Assembly (NCBI RefSeq): GCF_900105715.1
Contig: NZ_FNRY01000001.1
Span: forward strand, 1,426,001-1,490,000
Reading direction: 5' to 3'
Origin: Paramicrobacterium humi
Lineage (GTDB): Bacteria; Actinomycetota; Actinomycetes; Actinomycetales; Microbacteriaceae
DNA: 64,000 nt
The notes under the pieces were generated by a model. That model saw only the letters and a list, made by a program, of their open reading frames with translations, did not search any database and was not told the DNA's origin. Positions 1 to 6,787 of this stretch are shown here, piece after piece. The stretch's first letter is position 1. The number at the start of each line of letters is the position of its first letter. A program made the position numbers and the translations under genes.

Positions 1-1
1 A

Positions 2-745
2 ACCCCTATCTCGCTCGAGCAGATGCTGCAGAAGACCGCGGATCTCGGCATCGAACTGTTCCAGATCTGCGACTACCCGCAAATCGAGACACGCAGCGAC
101 GAGGAGTTGGGCGCACTTCGCAGCTACGCCGAAGACCTCGGCATCAGGTTGGAACTCGGTACCAGAGGCGTGCGGCCTGTGCATTTGCGGCGGTACCTGC
201 ACATGGCTGAGCTATTGGGCGCTCCGATCGTCCGCAGCATGTTCAACACGCCCGACCACCGGCCGACCGCGTCCGAGGCCGAAGGGCTATTGCGAGAAGT
301 CCTTCCCGATTTCGAGAGAGCCGGTGTGACGATCGCTCTCGAAACCTACGAACAAGTGCCGAGCAGTACGCTTGTCGATCTCGTGTCACGCATTGGCAGC
401 ACCAGCCTCGGCATCTGCAGCGATCCGGCGAACTGTGTCGCTGCGCTTGAGAGCCCGGGCGATGTTATCGCCCGTGTGGCTCCCTATGTGGCAAACATGC
501 ACATCAAGGACTTCACCTTCACGCGGCTGGACGGGTGGGTCGGATTCTCGCTCGTCGGGGCTCCTCTGGGCAAGGGACTGCTCGACTACGACACCATGAT
601 CGGCGCCATCCAGCCTGGCGAACGCGGCATTAGCCAGATCATCGAGCACTGGCTTCCCTGGCAGGGCGACGAGGAGACGACCTGCCGAATGGAAGACGAA
701 TGGACCGCGCACAACGTGCGCTACCTGAGGAGCAAGCAACAATAG
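2..745 (+). CDS. Sugar phosphate isomerase/epimerase (5'-truncated)
   Basis: This looks like a TIM-barrel sugar phosphate isomerase/epimerase of the xylose-isomerase-like/AP endonuclease 2 superfamily. The frame is open to the left edge, so the N-terminus is missing; the first in-window ATG is at 23. Family-like segments are an early ADLG-x-ELFQICD strand, a central IALETYE strand with the metal-ligand-type Glu, the SDPANC strand, and MHIKDF with a metal-ligand-type His. Such enzymes interconvert ketoses or inositol derivatives using a divalent metal. The substrate cannot be told. Its codon use is less GC-rich than that of the following genes. It probably belongs to a catabolic operon lying to the left of the window. 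Confidence 0.75.
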   Translation, partial: TPISLEQMLQKTADLGIELFQICDYPQIETRSDEELGALRSYAEDLGIRLELGTRGVRPVHLRRYLHMAELLGAPIVRSMFNTPDHRPTASEAEGLLREVLPDFERAGVTIALETYEQVPSSTLVDLVSRIGSTSLGICSDPANCVAALESPGDVIARVAPYVANMHIKDFTFTRLDGWVGFSLVGAPLGKGLLDYDTMIGAIQPGERGISQIIEHWLPWQGDEETTCRMEDEWTAHNVRYLRSKQQ

Positions 746-794
746 CTGCGCGGCCGGCGTTCCTCGACGTCGTCGGAGCAGCTTCGTACTGAGC

Positions 795-1004
795 ATGCAC
801 GTCGCCAACGCTCTCGAAAGGTCGGCGACGTCAGCCGCGGCAGCGGTGATTCCTGCCGACGGTTGTTCCCGCGATCGTTCCCCGGCGTACTTCGACCGGC
901 GCGAAGAGCTGAAGGTCCGGCTCTGGCAGCTGCAGGCCGAGCTGAAGGATGAGCCGCATTCCTCGCAGCCGCTGCCTGATCGGCTCTCGTCTTCGAGGGT
1001 CTGA
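795..1004 (+). pseudogene. Probable relic of a sulfatase C-terminus
   Basis: The stretch between the isomerase stop (745) and the next gene (1061) has no convincing full gene. The reading frame at 795-1004 ends in a segment containing SPAYFDRREELKVRLW followed by LQAELKDEPH. That resembles the basic, helical tail of bacterial sulfatases, which often read NL-x-DPAY-x-x-RR-x-EL. No sulfatase catalytic motif (C/S-x-P-x-R) lies upstream, so only a 3' remnant would be left. The next gene is a sulfatase-activating enzyme, which makes this reading attractive. The assignment is inference from a short stretch; a small unknown protein or chance frame is the alternative. Confidence 0.4.
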
Positions 1005-1060
1005 ACCGCGGATACGCTGGAATCGCGAGCGAGCATGCACGCCGAGAAGGAGGAGTCCGG

Positions 1061-2059
1061 ATGCCGCAGGACATGGTGCTGATTCCCGGCGGCGAGTTCG
1101 CCATGGGCTCGCGGTCGTACTACCCCGAGGAGGGGCCCGTCCACACGGCCCGCGTCGACGCGTTCCTCATCGACGCGCACCCCGTCACCAATCGTCTGTT
1201 CCGCGAATTCGTCGACGCGACCGGATACGTCACGGTCGCCGAGCGCGCCCTCGACGCGACCGAGTATCCGCAGCTGAACGAGGCCGAGCGCGCCCCGGGC
1301 AGCCTCGCGTTTCGAAAGACCGCCGGCCCCGTCGACCTGCGCGATTGGCGGGCGTGGTGGGAGTGGATGCCGGGCGCCAACTGGCGGCATCCGTTCGGCC
1401 CCGACGACGACATCGACGGCAAGGACGAGCACCCGGTCGTGCAGGTGTGCTTCACGGATGCCGCGGCGTACGCGGCCTGGGCGGGCAAACGGCTGCCAAC
1501 GGAAGTCGAGTGGGAGCGCGCAGCCCGCGGCGGACTCGACGGAGCGGAGTTCGCGTGGGGCGACGAGCTCGCGCCGGACGGCGAGCTGCGCGCGAACACG
1601 TGGCAGGGCAGCTTCCCGTACGACAACACCGGAGCGAACGGGTGGGTCGGCACGTCGCCCGTCGGCAGCTTCGCGTCGAACGGCTATGGACTCGTCGACA
1701 TGATCGGCAATGTGTGGGAGTGGACCTCGAGCCGGTTCACCGCGAACCACCGGGAGGCGGCGCGCGCGGCGGCGCTTGAGGCGCCGGCCGGCCGCTCGCT
1801 TCTGCAGACTGTCCCGGTCACGGCGGCGGACGACGCGGGCGCCGGCTGCGGCTGCGGGTGCGGCGGCGAGTCGTCGCGAGCTGCGGCGGGAGGCGCTGCA
1901 GCATCCGTTCCCGATTCGAGCGTGCGCAGGGTGACCAAGGGCGGATCCCACTTGTGCGCTCCGGAGTACTGCCAGCGCTACCGGCCGGCAGCGCGGTCGC
2001 CGCAGACCGAGGACTCGGCGACGACGCACCTCGGCTTCCGCTGCGCCGCCGACGCGTGA
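1061..2059 (+). CDS. Formylglycine-generating enzyme (sulfatase-modifying factor)
   Basis: A 332-aa FGE-sulfatase family protein. Such enzymes oxidise the active-site Cys of type I sulfatases to formylglycine using oxygen and copper. It starts with the family's DMVLIPGGEFAMGS strand and carries RLPTEVEWERAARGG and the NVWEW block. It ends with the active-site segment GGSHLC-x4-CQRYRPAARS, in which Cys299 and Cys304 match the copper-binding pair of aerobic FGEs. A strong ribosome site (AAGGAGGAG, 1047-1055) fixes the start. A Gly/Cys/Ala-rich insert around residues 257-285 contains alternating Cys263, Cys265 and Cys267, which is unusual. No intact sulfatase lies in the window; a possible relic is directly upstream. 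Confidence 0.92.
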   Translation: MPQDMVLIPGGEFAMGSRSYYPEEGPVHTARVDAFLIDAHPVTNRLFREFVDATGYVTVAERALDATEYPQLNEAERAPGSLAFRKTAGPVDLRDWRAWWEWMPGANWRHPFGPDDDIDGKDEHPVVQVCFTDAAAYAAWAGKRLPTEVEWERAARGGLDGAEFAWGDELAPDGELRANTWQGSFPYDNTGANGWVGTSPVGSFASNGYGLVDMIGNVWEWTSSRFTANHREAARAAALEAPAGRSLLQTVPVTAADDAGAGCGCGCGGESSRAAAGGAAASVPDSSVRRVTKGGSHLCAPEYCQRYRPAARSPQTEDSATTHLGFRCAADA

Positions 2060-2060
2060 G

Positions 2061-2399
2061 TCAGAGCAGCACGACGACGGCAAACACGACGGCGATGAGG
2101 CCGCCGGCGAAGCACGCGAGCGACAGCAGCAGCATCGGCCACGCCGACACAGTCAGCGTCGAGGTTGCGAGCAGTTCACGCGTCCCCTTGGCGTAGCGGC
2201 GGTGCGCCGCGGCATACGCGGCGACCGCGACGGCGATACCGGTGACGCCCGCGAAGATGGCGGCGGGGCCTCCGAGCTCGGGGGCAACGTAGTGGACGGC
2301 TGCCGCGATGCCGACCATGAGCGCGAGCGTCGTGCGCTGCCACGACATGAGCGTGCGCTCGGGCTGCAGTCCCGGGTCGAAGACGCGTGGGCTGGTCAC
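2061..2399 (-). CDS. DUF202 family membrane protein
   Basis: A 112-aa protein with the DUF202 signature at the N-terminus (DPGLQPERTLMSWQRTTLAL) and three hydrophobic segments: the signature helix, one near the middle and one at the C-terminus. The function of DUF202 proteins is not established. The start is the GTG at 2399-2397, which overlaps the stop codon of the upstream DUF202 gene (GTGA). The longer frame upstream is a shadow of that gene. The pair is translationally coupled, and a heteromeric membrane complex is possible. The gene converges on the FGE gene with a single base between stops. Confidence 0.85.
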   Translation of the reverse strand: MTSPRVFDPGLQPERTLMSWQRTTLALMVGIAAAVHYVAPELGGPAAIFAGVTGIAVAVAAYAAAHRRYAKGTRELLATSTLTVSAWPMLLLSLACFAGGLIAVVFAVVVLL

Positions 2400-2755
2400 A
2401 GCATGAGGCCGGTGGCGACGAGGGCGCCGGCGAGCACGAGACCGACCACGATCACGATCGCGAGTGACGGCGCGTGCAGGGGATTCGCCTCGCGAAGAGC
2501 GCGTTCGTTGCGCATCCACGCGATCCAGCCGTAGATGGGCGCGGCGAGACCCAGGCCGAGCAGGATCGCGACGGCACCGATGCGCAGCCCGAGCGGGATG
2601 TCGAGCGGCAGGGCGGCAAGCGCCACGCCCCCGGCGAGCAGCGCGAGCGACGTTCGGATCCAGGCGAGGAAGGTGCGTTCGTTCGCTAGGCTGAAACGCG
2701 GATCCGGGTCCGTTCCACGGTCGTATACGCGACGCGGGAAGCGGGTTTGGGGCAT
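2396..2755 (-). CDS. YidH/DUF202 family membrane protein
   Basis: A 119-aa membrane protein with the typical YidH-like N-terminus (DPDPRFSLANERTFLAWIRT), followed by about three transmembrane helices. The start is placed at the ATG at 2755 because a TACGAT hexamer sits exactly six bases upstream, the leaderless arrangement seen at many genes here, and because the family begins close to this point. The earlier in-frame ATG at 2791 would add an unconserved leader. It is the first gene of a two-gene operon with the second DUF202 protein. The molecular role is unknown. Confidence 0.87.
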   Translation of the reverse strand: MPQTRFPRRVYDRGTDPDPRFSLANERTFLAWIRTSLALLAGGVALAALPLDIPLGLRIGAVAILLGLGLAAPIYGWIAWMRNERALREANPLHAPSLAIVIVVGLVLAGALVATGLML

Positions 2756-2761
2756 GACTCG

Positions 2762-2767
2762 ATCGTA
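2762..2767 (-). promoter_or_regulatory. Leaderless promoter -10 (TACGAT) for the YidH-like gene
   Basis: On the minus strand TACGAT is followed by six bases and the ATG at 2755. TAnnnT six to seven bases before a start codon is the usual signature of a leaderless actinobacterial transcript. Confidence 0.6.
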
Positions 2768-2851
2768 CTTAATGGGACGAGGCACCCGCATATCGCTGCG
2801 ACGCAGTATGCCGTCCCTGCCCGAACTGGAGCACGATACACACGCTCGGGC

Positions 2852-3400
2852 TCAACTCCCGCTGACGAAATCGCGCGGCACCCGCTCGGCCCCGACGACT
2901 CCTTGTAGGAGCTCAGGGTCGATCATCTCGCCGCGGCGCAGCACGCTGATCTGTCCTGTCGGCTCGAGGATCACGCACGCGACCTCGGCGCGGCTGCGCA
3001 CGCCGGCGAGCCGGAGTTTTGAGTACACCTCGTCCGCGACGACGTGGGAGGACGCGAGGTTGTCCTCGAGCAGCTCGGTGCCAGCCATGAGCACGACCGC
3101 CGGGCTGTTGACGAGATTCGCAGCGCGTCTCACGCGTCGCAGCTGGCCTGTTGCGGCCTGCAGCACAAGCAGCGTCGCGAGCCCCAGCAGTCCCGCGAAG
3201 AGGGTGGGGGTATCGCCGAGAATCGCGCGCCCGATGACCGCGCCGAGGGCGATCACCGCGGCGAGGTCGAAGCTCGACAGCGTCGCGAGCGTGCGCTGTC
3301 CCAAGCCCCGCACGAGCAGCAGTACCGCACCGTAGAAGACGATGCACGAGACAACCACGCGGACAGCGTCAAGCCAGTCGAGTCCGAATTCCATCCACAT
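2852..3400 (-). CDS. DUF421/YetF-type membrane protein
   Basis: A 182-aa protein with two to three N-terminal transmembrane helices, including the family's RTLATLSSFDL segment between helices and a following long hydrophobic stretch. A cytosolic YetF-like domain comes next, with the SPAVVLMAGTELLEDNL and VCVIL-like strands. YetF-type proteins are widespread and have been linked to envelope or spore properties, but their activity is unknown. An AGGGG ribosome site lies just upstream of the ATG at 3400. There is no operon partner: the neighbours on the same strand are separated by about 90 bp (MhuD) and about 95 bp (DUF202). Confidence 0.85.
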   Translation of the reverse strand: MWMEFGLDWLDAVRVVVSCIVFYGAVLLLVRGLGQRTLATLSSFDLAAVIALGAVIGRAILGDTPTLFAGLLGLATLLVLQAATGQLRRVRRAANLVNSPAVVLMAGTELLEDNLASSHVVADEVYSKLRLAGVRSRAEVACVILEPTGQISVLRRGEMIDPELLQGVVGAERVPRDFVSGS

Positions 3401-3488
3401 GCGAGAGCCCCTTCGTGCGCGACCGGCGAACGAAGGCGATTATCCCACTGCGGGCGATCTGCTCAGCGCGGGCACCGTGGCCGAGGCG

Positions 3489-3794
3489 TCAGCGCGGTTC
3501 GACGTCGAGCACGACCTGGAACTCGAGAACCGTCGCTTGCGTCAGAACGGGCTTCCCGTGCTCACCCTTGTGGGCGGCGCGCGCGGCGCCATCGCGCCAC
3601 GCCTCGTAGGACTCGTCGTCCTCCCAGCGCGTCACGACGAAGTAGCGATCCTCGCCGGCGACGGGACGAAGCAGCTCGAACCCGAGAAAGCCGGGGGAGT
3701 CGTCGATCGTTCCGGCGCGATGAATGAATCGGCGTTCGAACTCGGGACGCGCCTCTTCGGGAACTTCGACGGCATTGATCTTCACGACGGCCAT
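3489..3794 (-). CDS. mhuD: MhuD-type haem-degrading monooxygenase
   Basis: A 101-aa ABM-fold protein that closely matches the mycobacterial MhuD pattern from the first residues (VVKINA) through GFLGFELLRPV, GEDRYFVVTRWE and the C-terminal LEFQVVLDV. The residues known to matter in MhuD are all present at the same numbers: Asn7, Trp66 and the haem ligand His75. MhuD dimers bind haem and oxidatively open the porphyrin ring, releasing iron for cytosolic use. A TAGGAT hexamer six bases before the ATG suggests a leaderless transcript. No haem transporter or iron regulator is adjacent. The family call is firm; the exact haem breakdown product cannot be told from sequence. Confidence 0.9.
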   Translation of the reverse strand: MAVVKINAVEVPEEARPEFERRFIHRAGTIDDSPGFLGFELLRPVAGEDRYFVVTRWEDDESYEAWRDGAARAAHKGEHGKPVLTQATVLEFQVVLDVEPR

Positions 3795-3800
3795 GACGCA

Positions 3801-3806
3801 ATCCTA
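3801..3806 (-). promoter_or_regulatory. Leaderless promoter -10 (TAGGAT) for mhuD
   Basis: Minus-strand TAGGAT, six bases, then the ATG at 3794; no ribosome binding site lies between. Confidence 0.6.
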
Positions 3807-3868
3807 CGAGCCGTCATCACGACAACGTCAGAGCGGATGCCGTGGCAAAACGAGCTGCCCACGGACAG

Positions 3869-4108
3869 TCACTGTTTCCGGCGGCCCGTGAGTCGCGGGT
3901 AGAGCCAGAACAGCGCGATCGTTCCGACCGCCGCGCGCACCGCGGCGAAGACGAGCACCCACCAGCCCACGCCGTTATCGGCGAGCAGGAACGCGACGCC
4001 GATGATCACGAGGACGACGTCCGCGGCGTACGGGACTTTCAGCCAGAACAGCAGCCGCGCATTCGGCGGGGGCTGCGCCGGTTCGGGTTCATCCCGATAA
4101 TTCGACAC
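3869..4108 (-). CDS. Small two-helix membrane protein, unknown function
   Basis: A 79-aa protein with a Pro-rich hydrophilic N-terminus (about 20 residues), two hydrophobic helices at about residues 28-45 and 48-68, and a basic tail (RLTGRRKQ) that predicts a cytosolic C-terminus. The start is the GTG at 4108. No family was recognised with certainty; similar short membrane proteins are common in Microbacteriaceae. It is not in an operon with its neighbours. Confidence 0.6.
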   Translation of the reverse strand: MSNYRDEPEPAQPPPNARLLFWLKVPYAADVVLVIIGVAFLLADNGVGWWVLVFAAVRAAVGTIALFWLYPRLTGRRKQ

Positions 4109-4156
4109 GATTAGGAGCCTACCGCCGAGAAAATCGCCGCCCCTTCGATGTGCCGC

Positions 4157-4420
4157 TCAGCGGTACACATCGCTGCGGTGGCCGATTTCAATCGCCAGAA
4201 CCACGAGCTCCGCGTCTCGAATCTCACACAGTATGCGGTAGTCGCCGATGCGATAACGCCATTTGCCCGAAAGCCCCGCAGTCAGTCCCTTGCCTATCGA
4301 GCGCGGATCGTCGCAGCCATCGACGTTCTTGTTCAACCACGACACAATGATGCGCCTGACGCCTGGATCGAGCTTTGAGAGCTGCCTTTCAGCGCGACGC
4401 GAGTAGAAGAGACTCCACAT
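4157..4420 (-). CDS. RelE/ParE-superfamily toxin
   Basis: An 87-aa toxin of the RelE type. It has the family's alternating helix-strand layout: AERQLSKLDPGVRRII at the N-terminus, GLSGKWRYRIGDYRILCEI in the middle, and a closing strand VVLAIEIGHRSDVY whose Arg and Tyr are typical of ribosome-dependent mRNA interferases. Such toxins cut mRNA in the ribosomal A site when the antitoxin is lost. The ATG (4420) directly abuts the antitoxin stop codon with no spacer, so the two are co-translated. The base composition is less GC-rich than the surroundings, in keeping with a mobile module. Confidence 0.88.
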   Translation of the reverse strand: MWSLFYSRRAERQLSKLDPGVRRIIVSWLNKNVDGCDDPRSIGKGLTAGLSGKWRYRIGDYRILCEIRDAELVVLAIEIGHRSDVYR

Positions 4421-4645
4421 TTACAGATACTTTGCGGCGATCTCGTCTGCGCTCAGTGTCAGCGGATCTGCATCGAACTCATCCTTGGCTCTGTTCCACG
4501 CCTGAAGATCGAGTTCATCCTCGATGCGTTCAAGCGCAGACCTGCGCACGAACTCGGAGACGGACATGCCGAAAGTCTTCGCGTAGTCGGTAAGGAGACG
4601 CTTTTCCGAGGCGTCGAGCCGAAGCGTCAAGGTGGAAGTGGCCAT
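4421..4645 (-). CDS. RelB-type (ribbon-helix-helix) antitoxin
   Basis: A 74-aa antitoxin. The first 45 residues form a ribbon-helix-helix DNA-binding unit (STLTLRLDASEKRLLTDYA, then MSVSEFVRRSALERI), and the acidic remainder should wrap the toxin. The ATG at 4645 is chosen because GGAGG lies seven to eight bases upstream and the longer version (4675) would read into the operator. A perfect inverted repeat sits immediately upstream (4656-4678), the expected autoregulatory site. It is the first gene of the toxin-antitoxin operon. Confidence 0.88.
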   Translation of the reverse strand: MATSTLTLRLDASEKRLLTDYAKTFGMSVSEFVRRSALERIEDELDLQAWNRAKDEFDADPLTLSADEIAAKYL

Positions 4646-4655
4646 CGAAGTACCT

Positions 4656-4678
4656 CCTGTGTTACAGTGTAACACAGG
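4656..4678. promoter_or_regulatory. Operator palindrome of the toxin-antitoxin operon
   Basis: A perfect inverted repeat with 11-bp arms (CCTGTGTTACA and its complement) around a single G. It ends one base before the stop codon of the upstream LLM gene and about ten bases before the antitoxin ATG. Its placement fits binding by the ribbon-helix-helix antitoxin, alone or with toxin, to repress the operon. It may also act as a weak hairpin at the end of the LLM transcript. Confidence 0.75.
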
Positions 4679-4679
4679 C

Positions 4680-5699
4680 TCAGCGCCAGCCGAGCTCCGG
4701 CGCGACGAGCGTCACGACGCTCTCGAGCAGCTTCGCGTTGTAGTCCACGCCCAGCTGGTTCGGCACGGTCAACAGAAGGGTGTCGGCTGCCGCGATGGCG
4801 GCATCCGATCTCAACTCCTCGATGAGCTTGTCGGGCTCGCCGATGTAGCTCTTGCCGAAGCGGGAGATGCTGTCATCGATGACGCCGACCTGGTCGCGGC
4901 TCTCGGCTTGGGCGCGGATGCCGAAGTAGCGGCGGTCGGCATCGGTGACGAGGGGCATGATGCTGCGGCTCACCGAGACGCGGGGCGTGCCCTCGTGGCC
5001 GGCTTCCTTCCAGGCGTCGCGGAAGACCTGGATCTGCTCGGCCTGCAGCTCGTCGAACGGCACGCCGGTGTCTTCGGTCAGGAGCGTGGAGCTCATGAGG
5101 TTCATGCCCTGCTCGCCCGTCCACTTCGACGTCGCGCGCGTGCCGGATCCCCACCAGATGCGCGTGTCGAGCCCCGGCGACTGCGGCTCGATCGCGAGGG
5201 CGCCGGCGTGGCCGGCGGTTTGCGGGTTCGCGCGCACGAGACCGGCTCCGGAGATGGCGGCGCGGAAGATCGCCGTCTTCTGCCGGGCGACGTCCGCGTC
5301 GGTGGCGTCCTCGGGCGTGACGTAGCCGAACGCTTCGAACCCGCGGTCTGCGGGCTCGGGTGATCCGCGGCTCACGCCGAGCTGCAGGCGCCCGCCGCTG
5401 ATGAGGTCGGCGGCCCCAGCTTCCTCCGCCATATAGAGGGGATTCTCGTAGCGCATGTCGATCACGCCCGTGCCAAGCTCGATGCGGCTCGTGCGCGCTC
5501 CCATCGCGGCGAGCAGCGGGAACGGCGAGGCCAGCTGCGGCGCGAAGTGGTGCACGCGCACGTAGGCGCCGTCGACACCGAGCTCTTCGGCTGCCACCGC
5601 GAGCTCGATCGTCTGCGTGAGCGCGTCGGCGGCGGTGTGCACGAGCGAGCCCGGCACGTCCTGGTAGTGCCCGAACGAGAGAAACCCGATGCTCTTCAT
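4680..5699 (-). CDS. LLM-class flavin-dependent oxidoreductase
   Basis: A 339-aa luciferase-like (LLM) TIM-barrel protein. It begins MKSIGFLSFGHYQ and carries the usual blocks: GAYVRVHHFAPQLASPFPLL, RIELGTGVIDMRYENP, and GRLQLGVSRGSPEPADRGF. The family uses reduced FMN or F420 to oxidise diverse small molecules; the substrate is unknown. The start is the ATG at 5699. The longer open frame upstream is a shadow of the divergent dehydrogenase gene. It is followed by the toxin-antitoxin unit, with only the operator between. Confidence 0.88.
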   Translation of the reverse strand: MKSIGFLSFGHYQDVPGSLVHTAADALTQTIELAVAAEELGVDGAYVRVHHFAPQLASPFPLLAAMGARTSRIELGTGVIDMRYENPLYMAEEAGAADLISGGRLQLGVSRGSPEPADRGFEAFGYVTPEDATDADVARQKTAIFRAAISGAGLVRANPQTAGHAGALAIEPQSPGLDTRIWWGSGTRATSKWTGEQGMNLMSSTLLTEDTGVPFDELQAEQIQVFRDAWKEAGHEGTPRVSVSRSIMPLVTDADRRYFGIRAQAESRDQVGVIDDSISRFGKSYIGEPDKLIEELRSDAAIAAADTLLLTVPNQLGVDYNAKLLESVVTLVAPELGWR

Positions 5700-5789
5700 G
5701 CTTGCGACAGCGTCGGAATGCGGTCCGGTATTCCCGCCATCACCGCGCGGATGCGGTTGACTGGAGGCACACCAACGTCGGGAGAGCAC

Positions 5790-6761
5790 ATGCGCATCGG
5801 ACTGATCGGCGCGGGCGCCGTCGCCGTCAACCACGTCACGGCGGCCGAGCAGATCGACGGCCTTGGCATCGCCGCGGTGTGCGATCTCAACGAGGACGCC
5901 GCCCGGGCCGTCGCGCCCGAGGACGCGGCGATCTTCGGCGACTACCGCGACCTCTATGCGAGCGGCCTTGTCGACGCGGTCATCGTGAACACCCCGCACG
6001 CTCTGCACGCGCCCATGGCCGTCGAGGCGGCGGCAGCCGGACTGCACGCGCTCGTGGAGAAGCCCATGGCGACGACGCTCGAAGACTGCGATCGGATGCT
6101 GCGCGCGAGCGAGCAGCATGGAACGACGCTCATGGTCGGCCACGTGCAGCACTACACGCCCGGCAAGCGCGCCGCCGCCGACGCGATCGCGCGTGGCGAC
6201 ATCGGCGCTCCGCTGCTGCTGCGCGACTATCGCACGACGGACTACCGTCCCGGCATCCGCACGCCCTGGTTCTTCTCGAGGCGCATCGCCGGCGGCGGCT
6301 CGCTCATCAACATCGGCGGGCACTGCATCGACCGCACCCTGTGGCTCGCCGGCGGGCGGGCGCGCACCGTCACCGCTTCCGTCGCTCGTCGACACGACGT
6401 GTCCGTGGAAACCGATGGCATCGTCCGACTCGAACTCGACACGGGCGCGACCGTGTCGATAACCGTCGTGTCAGACGCGCCGCGCTACGCCGACGAACTC
6501 GTCATCGTCGGGGAGGGCGGCGTCATCACCGCCGACCCGCTGAACGGCACCTTCCGGCAGCAGGACGGTCACACCCTCACGCTGTGGGAGGCGAACGACG
6601 ACTGGCTGCAAGACGCCTTCACGGCGGAGCTGCGCGACTTCGCATCCGCCGTCGGGGGAGCCGAGCCGAGCGTGTCGCTCGCGCACGCGCGGCACGTGGT
6701 CGAGGTCGTGCTCGCGGCGTACGAGTCAGCGCAGTCGGGACGCCCCGTGTCCGTGCGCTGA
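5790..6761 (+). CDS. Gfo/Idh/MocA family NAD(P)-dependent oxidoreductase
   Basis: A 323-aa dehydrogenase with an N-terminal Rossmann fold (MRIGLIGAGAVAVNH), the VNTPHALHAPMAVEAAAAG segment and the catalytic-type EKPMA motif. The C-terminal alpha/beta substrate domain contains GGGSLINIGGHCIDRTLWL, where the His is the usual catalytic residue position. The family oxidises or reduces sugars, inositols and related cyclic polyols; the substrate is not predictable here. GGGAG lies just upstream of the ATG at 5790, and the longer frame covers the LLM promoter side. It is divergent from the LLM gene, with about 90 bp shared. Confidence 0.88.
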   Translation: MRIGLIGAGAVAVNHVTAAEQIDGLGIAAVCDLNEDAARAVAPEDAAIFGDYRDLYASGLVDAVIVNTPHALHAPMAVEAAAAGLHALVEKPMATTLEDCDRMLRASEQHGTTLMVGHVQHYTPGKRAAADAIARGDIGAPLLLRDYRTTDYRPGIRTPWFFSRRIAGGGSLINIGGHCIDRTLWLAGGRARTVTASVARRHDVSVETDGIVRLELDTGATVSITVVSDAPRYADELVIVGEGGVITADPLNGTFRQQDGHTLTLWEANDDWLQDAFTAELRDFASAVGGAEPSVSLAHARHVVEVVLAAYESAQSGRPVSVR

Positions 6762-6775
6762 GTGTCGGCCGTCCG

Positions 6776-6781
6776 TAGCAT
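6776..6781 (+). promoter_or_regulatory. Leaderless promoter -10 (TAGCAT) for the glutaminase
   Basis: TAGCAT followed by six bases and the ATG at 6788, with no ribosome site; a typical leaderless arrangement. Confidence 0.55.
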
Positions 6782-6787
6782 GGGTGC

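Noticed and set aside
746-1060. Polyphosphate kinase 2 fragment (frame with ALVFEGL near 983-1003)
   Set aside because: The match is a few residues and would need a frame change; the sulfatase-tail reading of the neighbouring frame fits the FGE context better.
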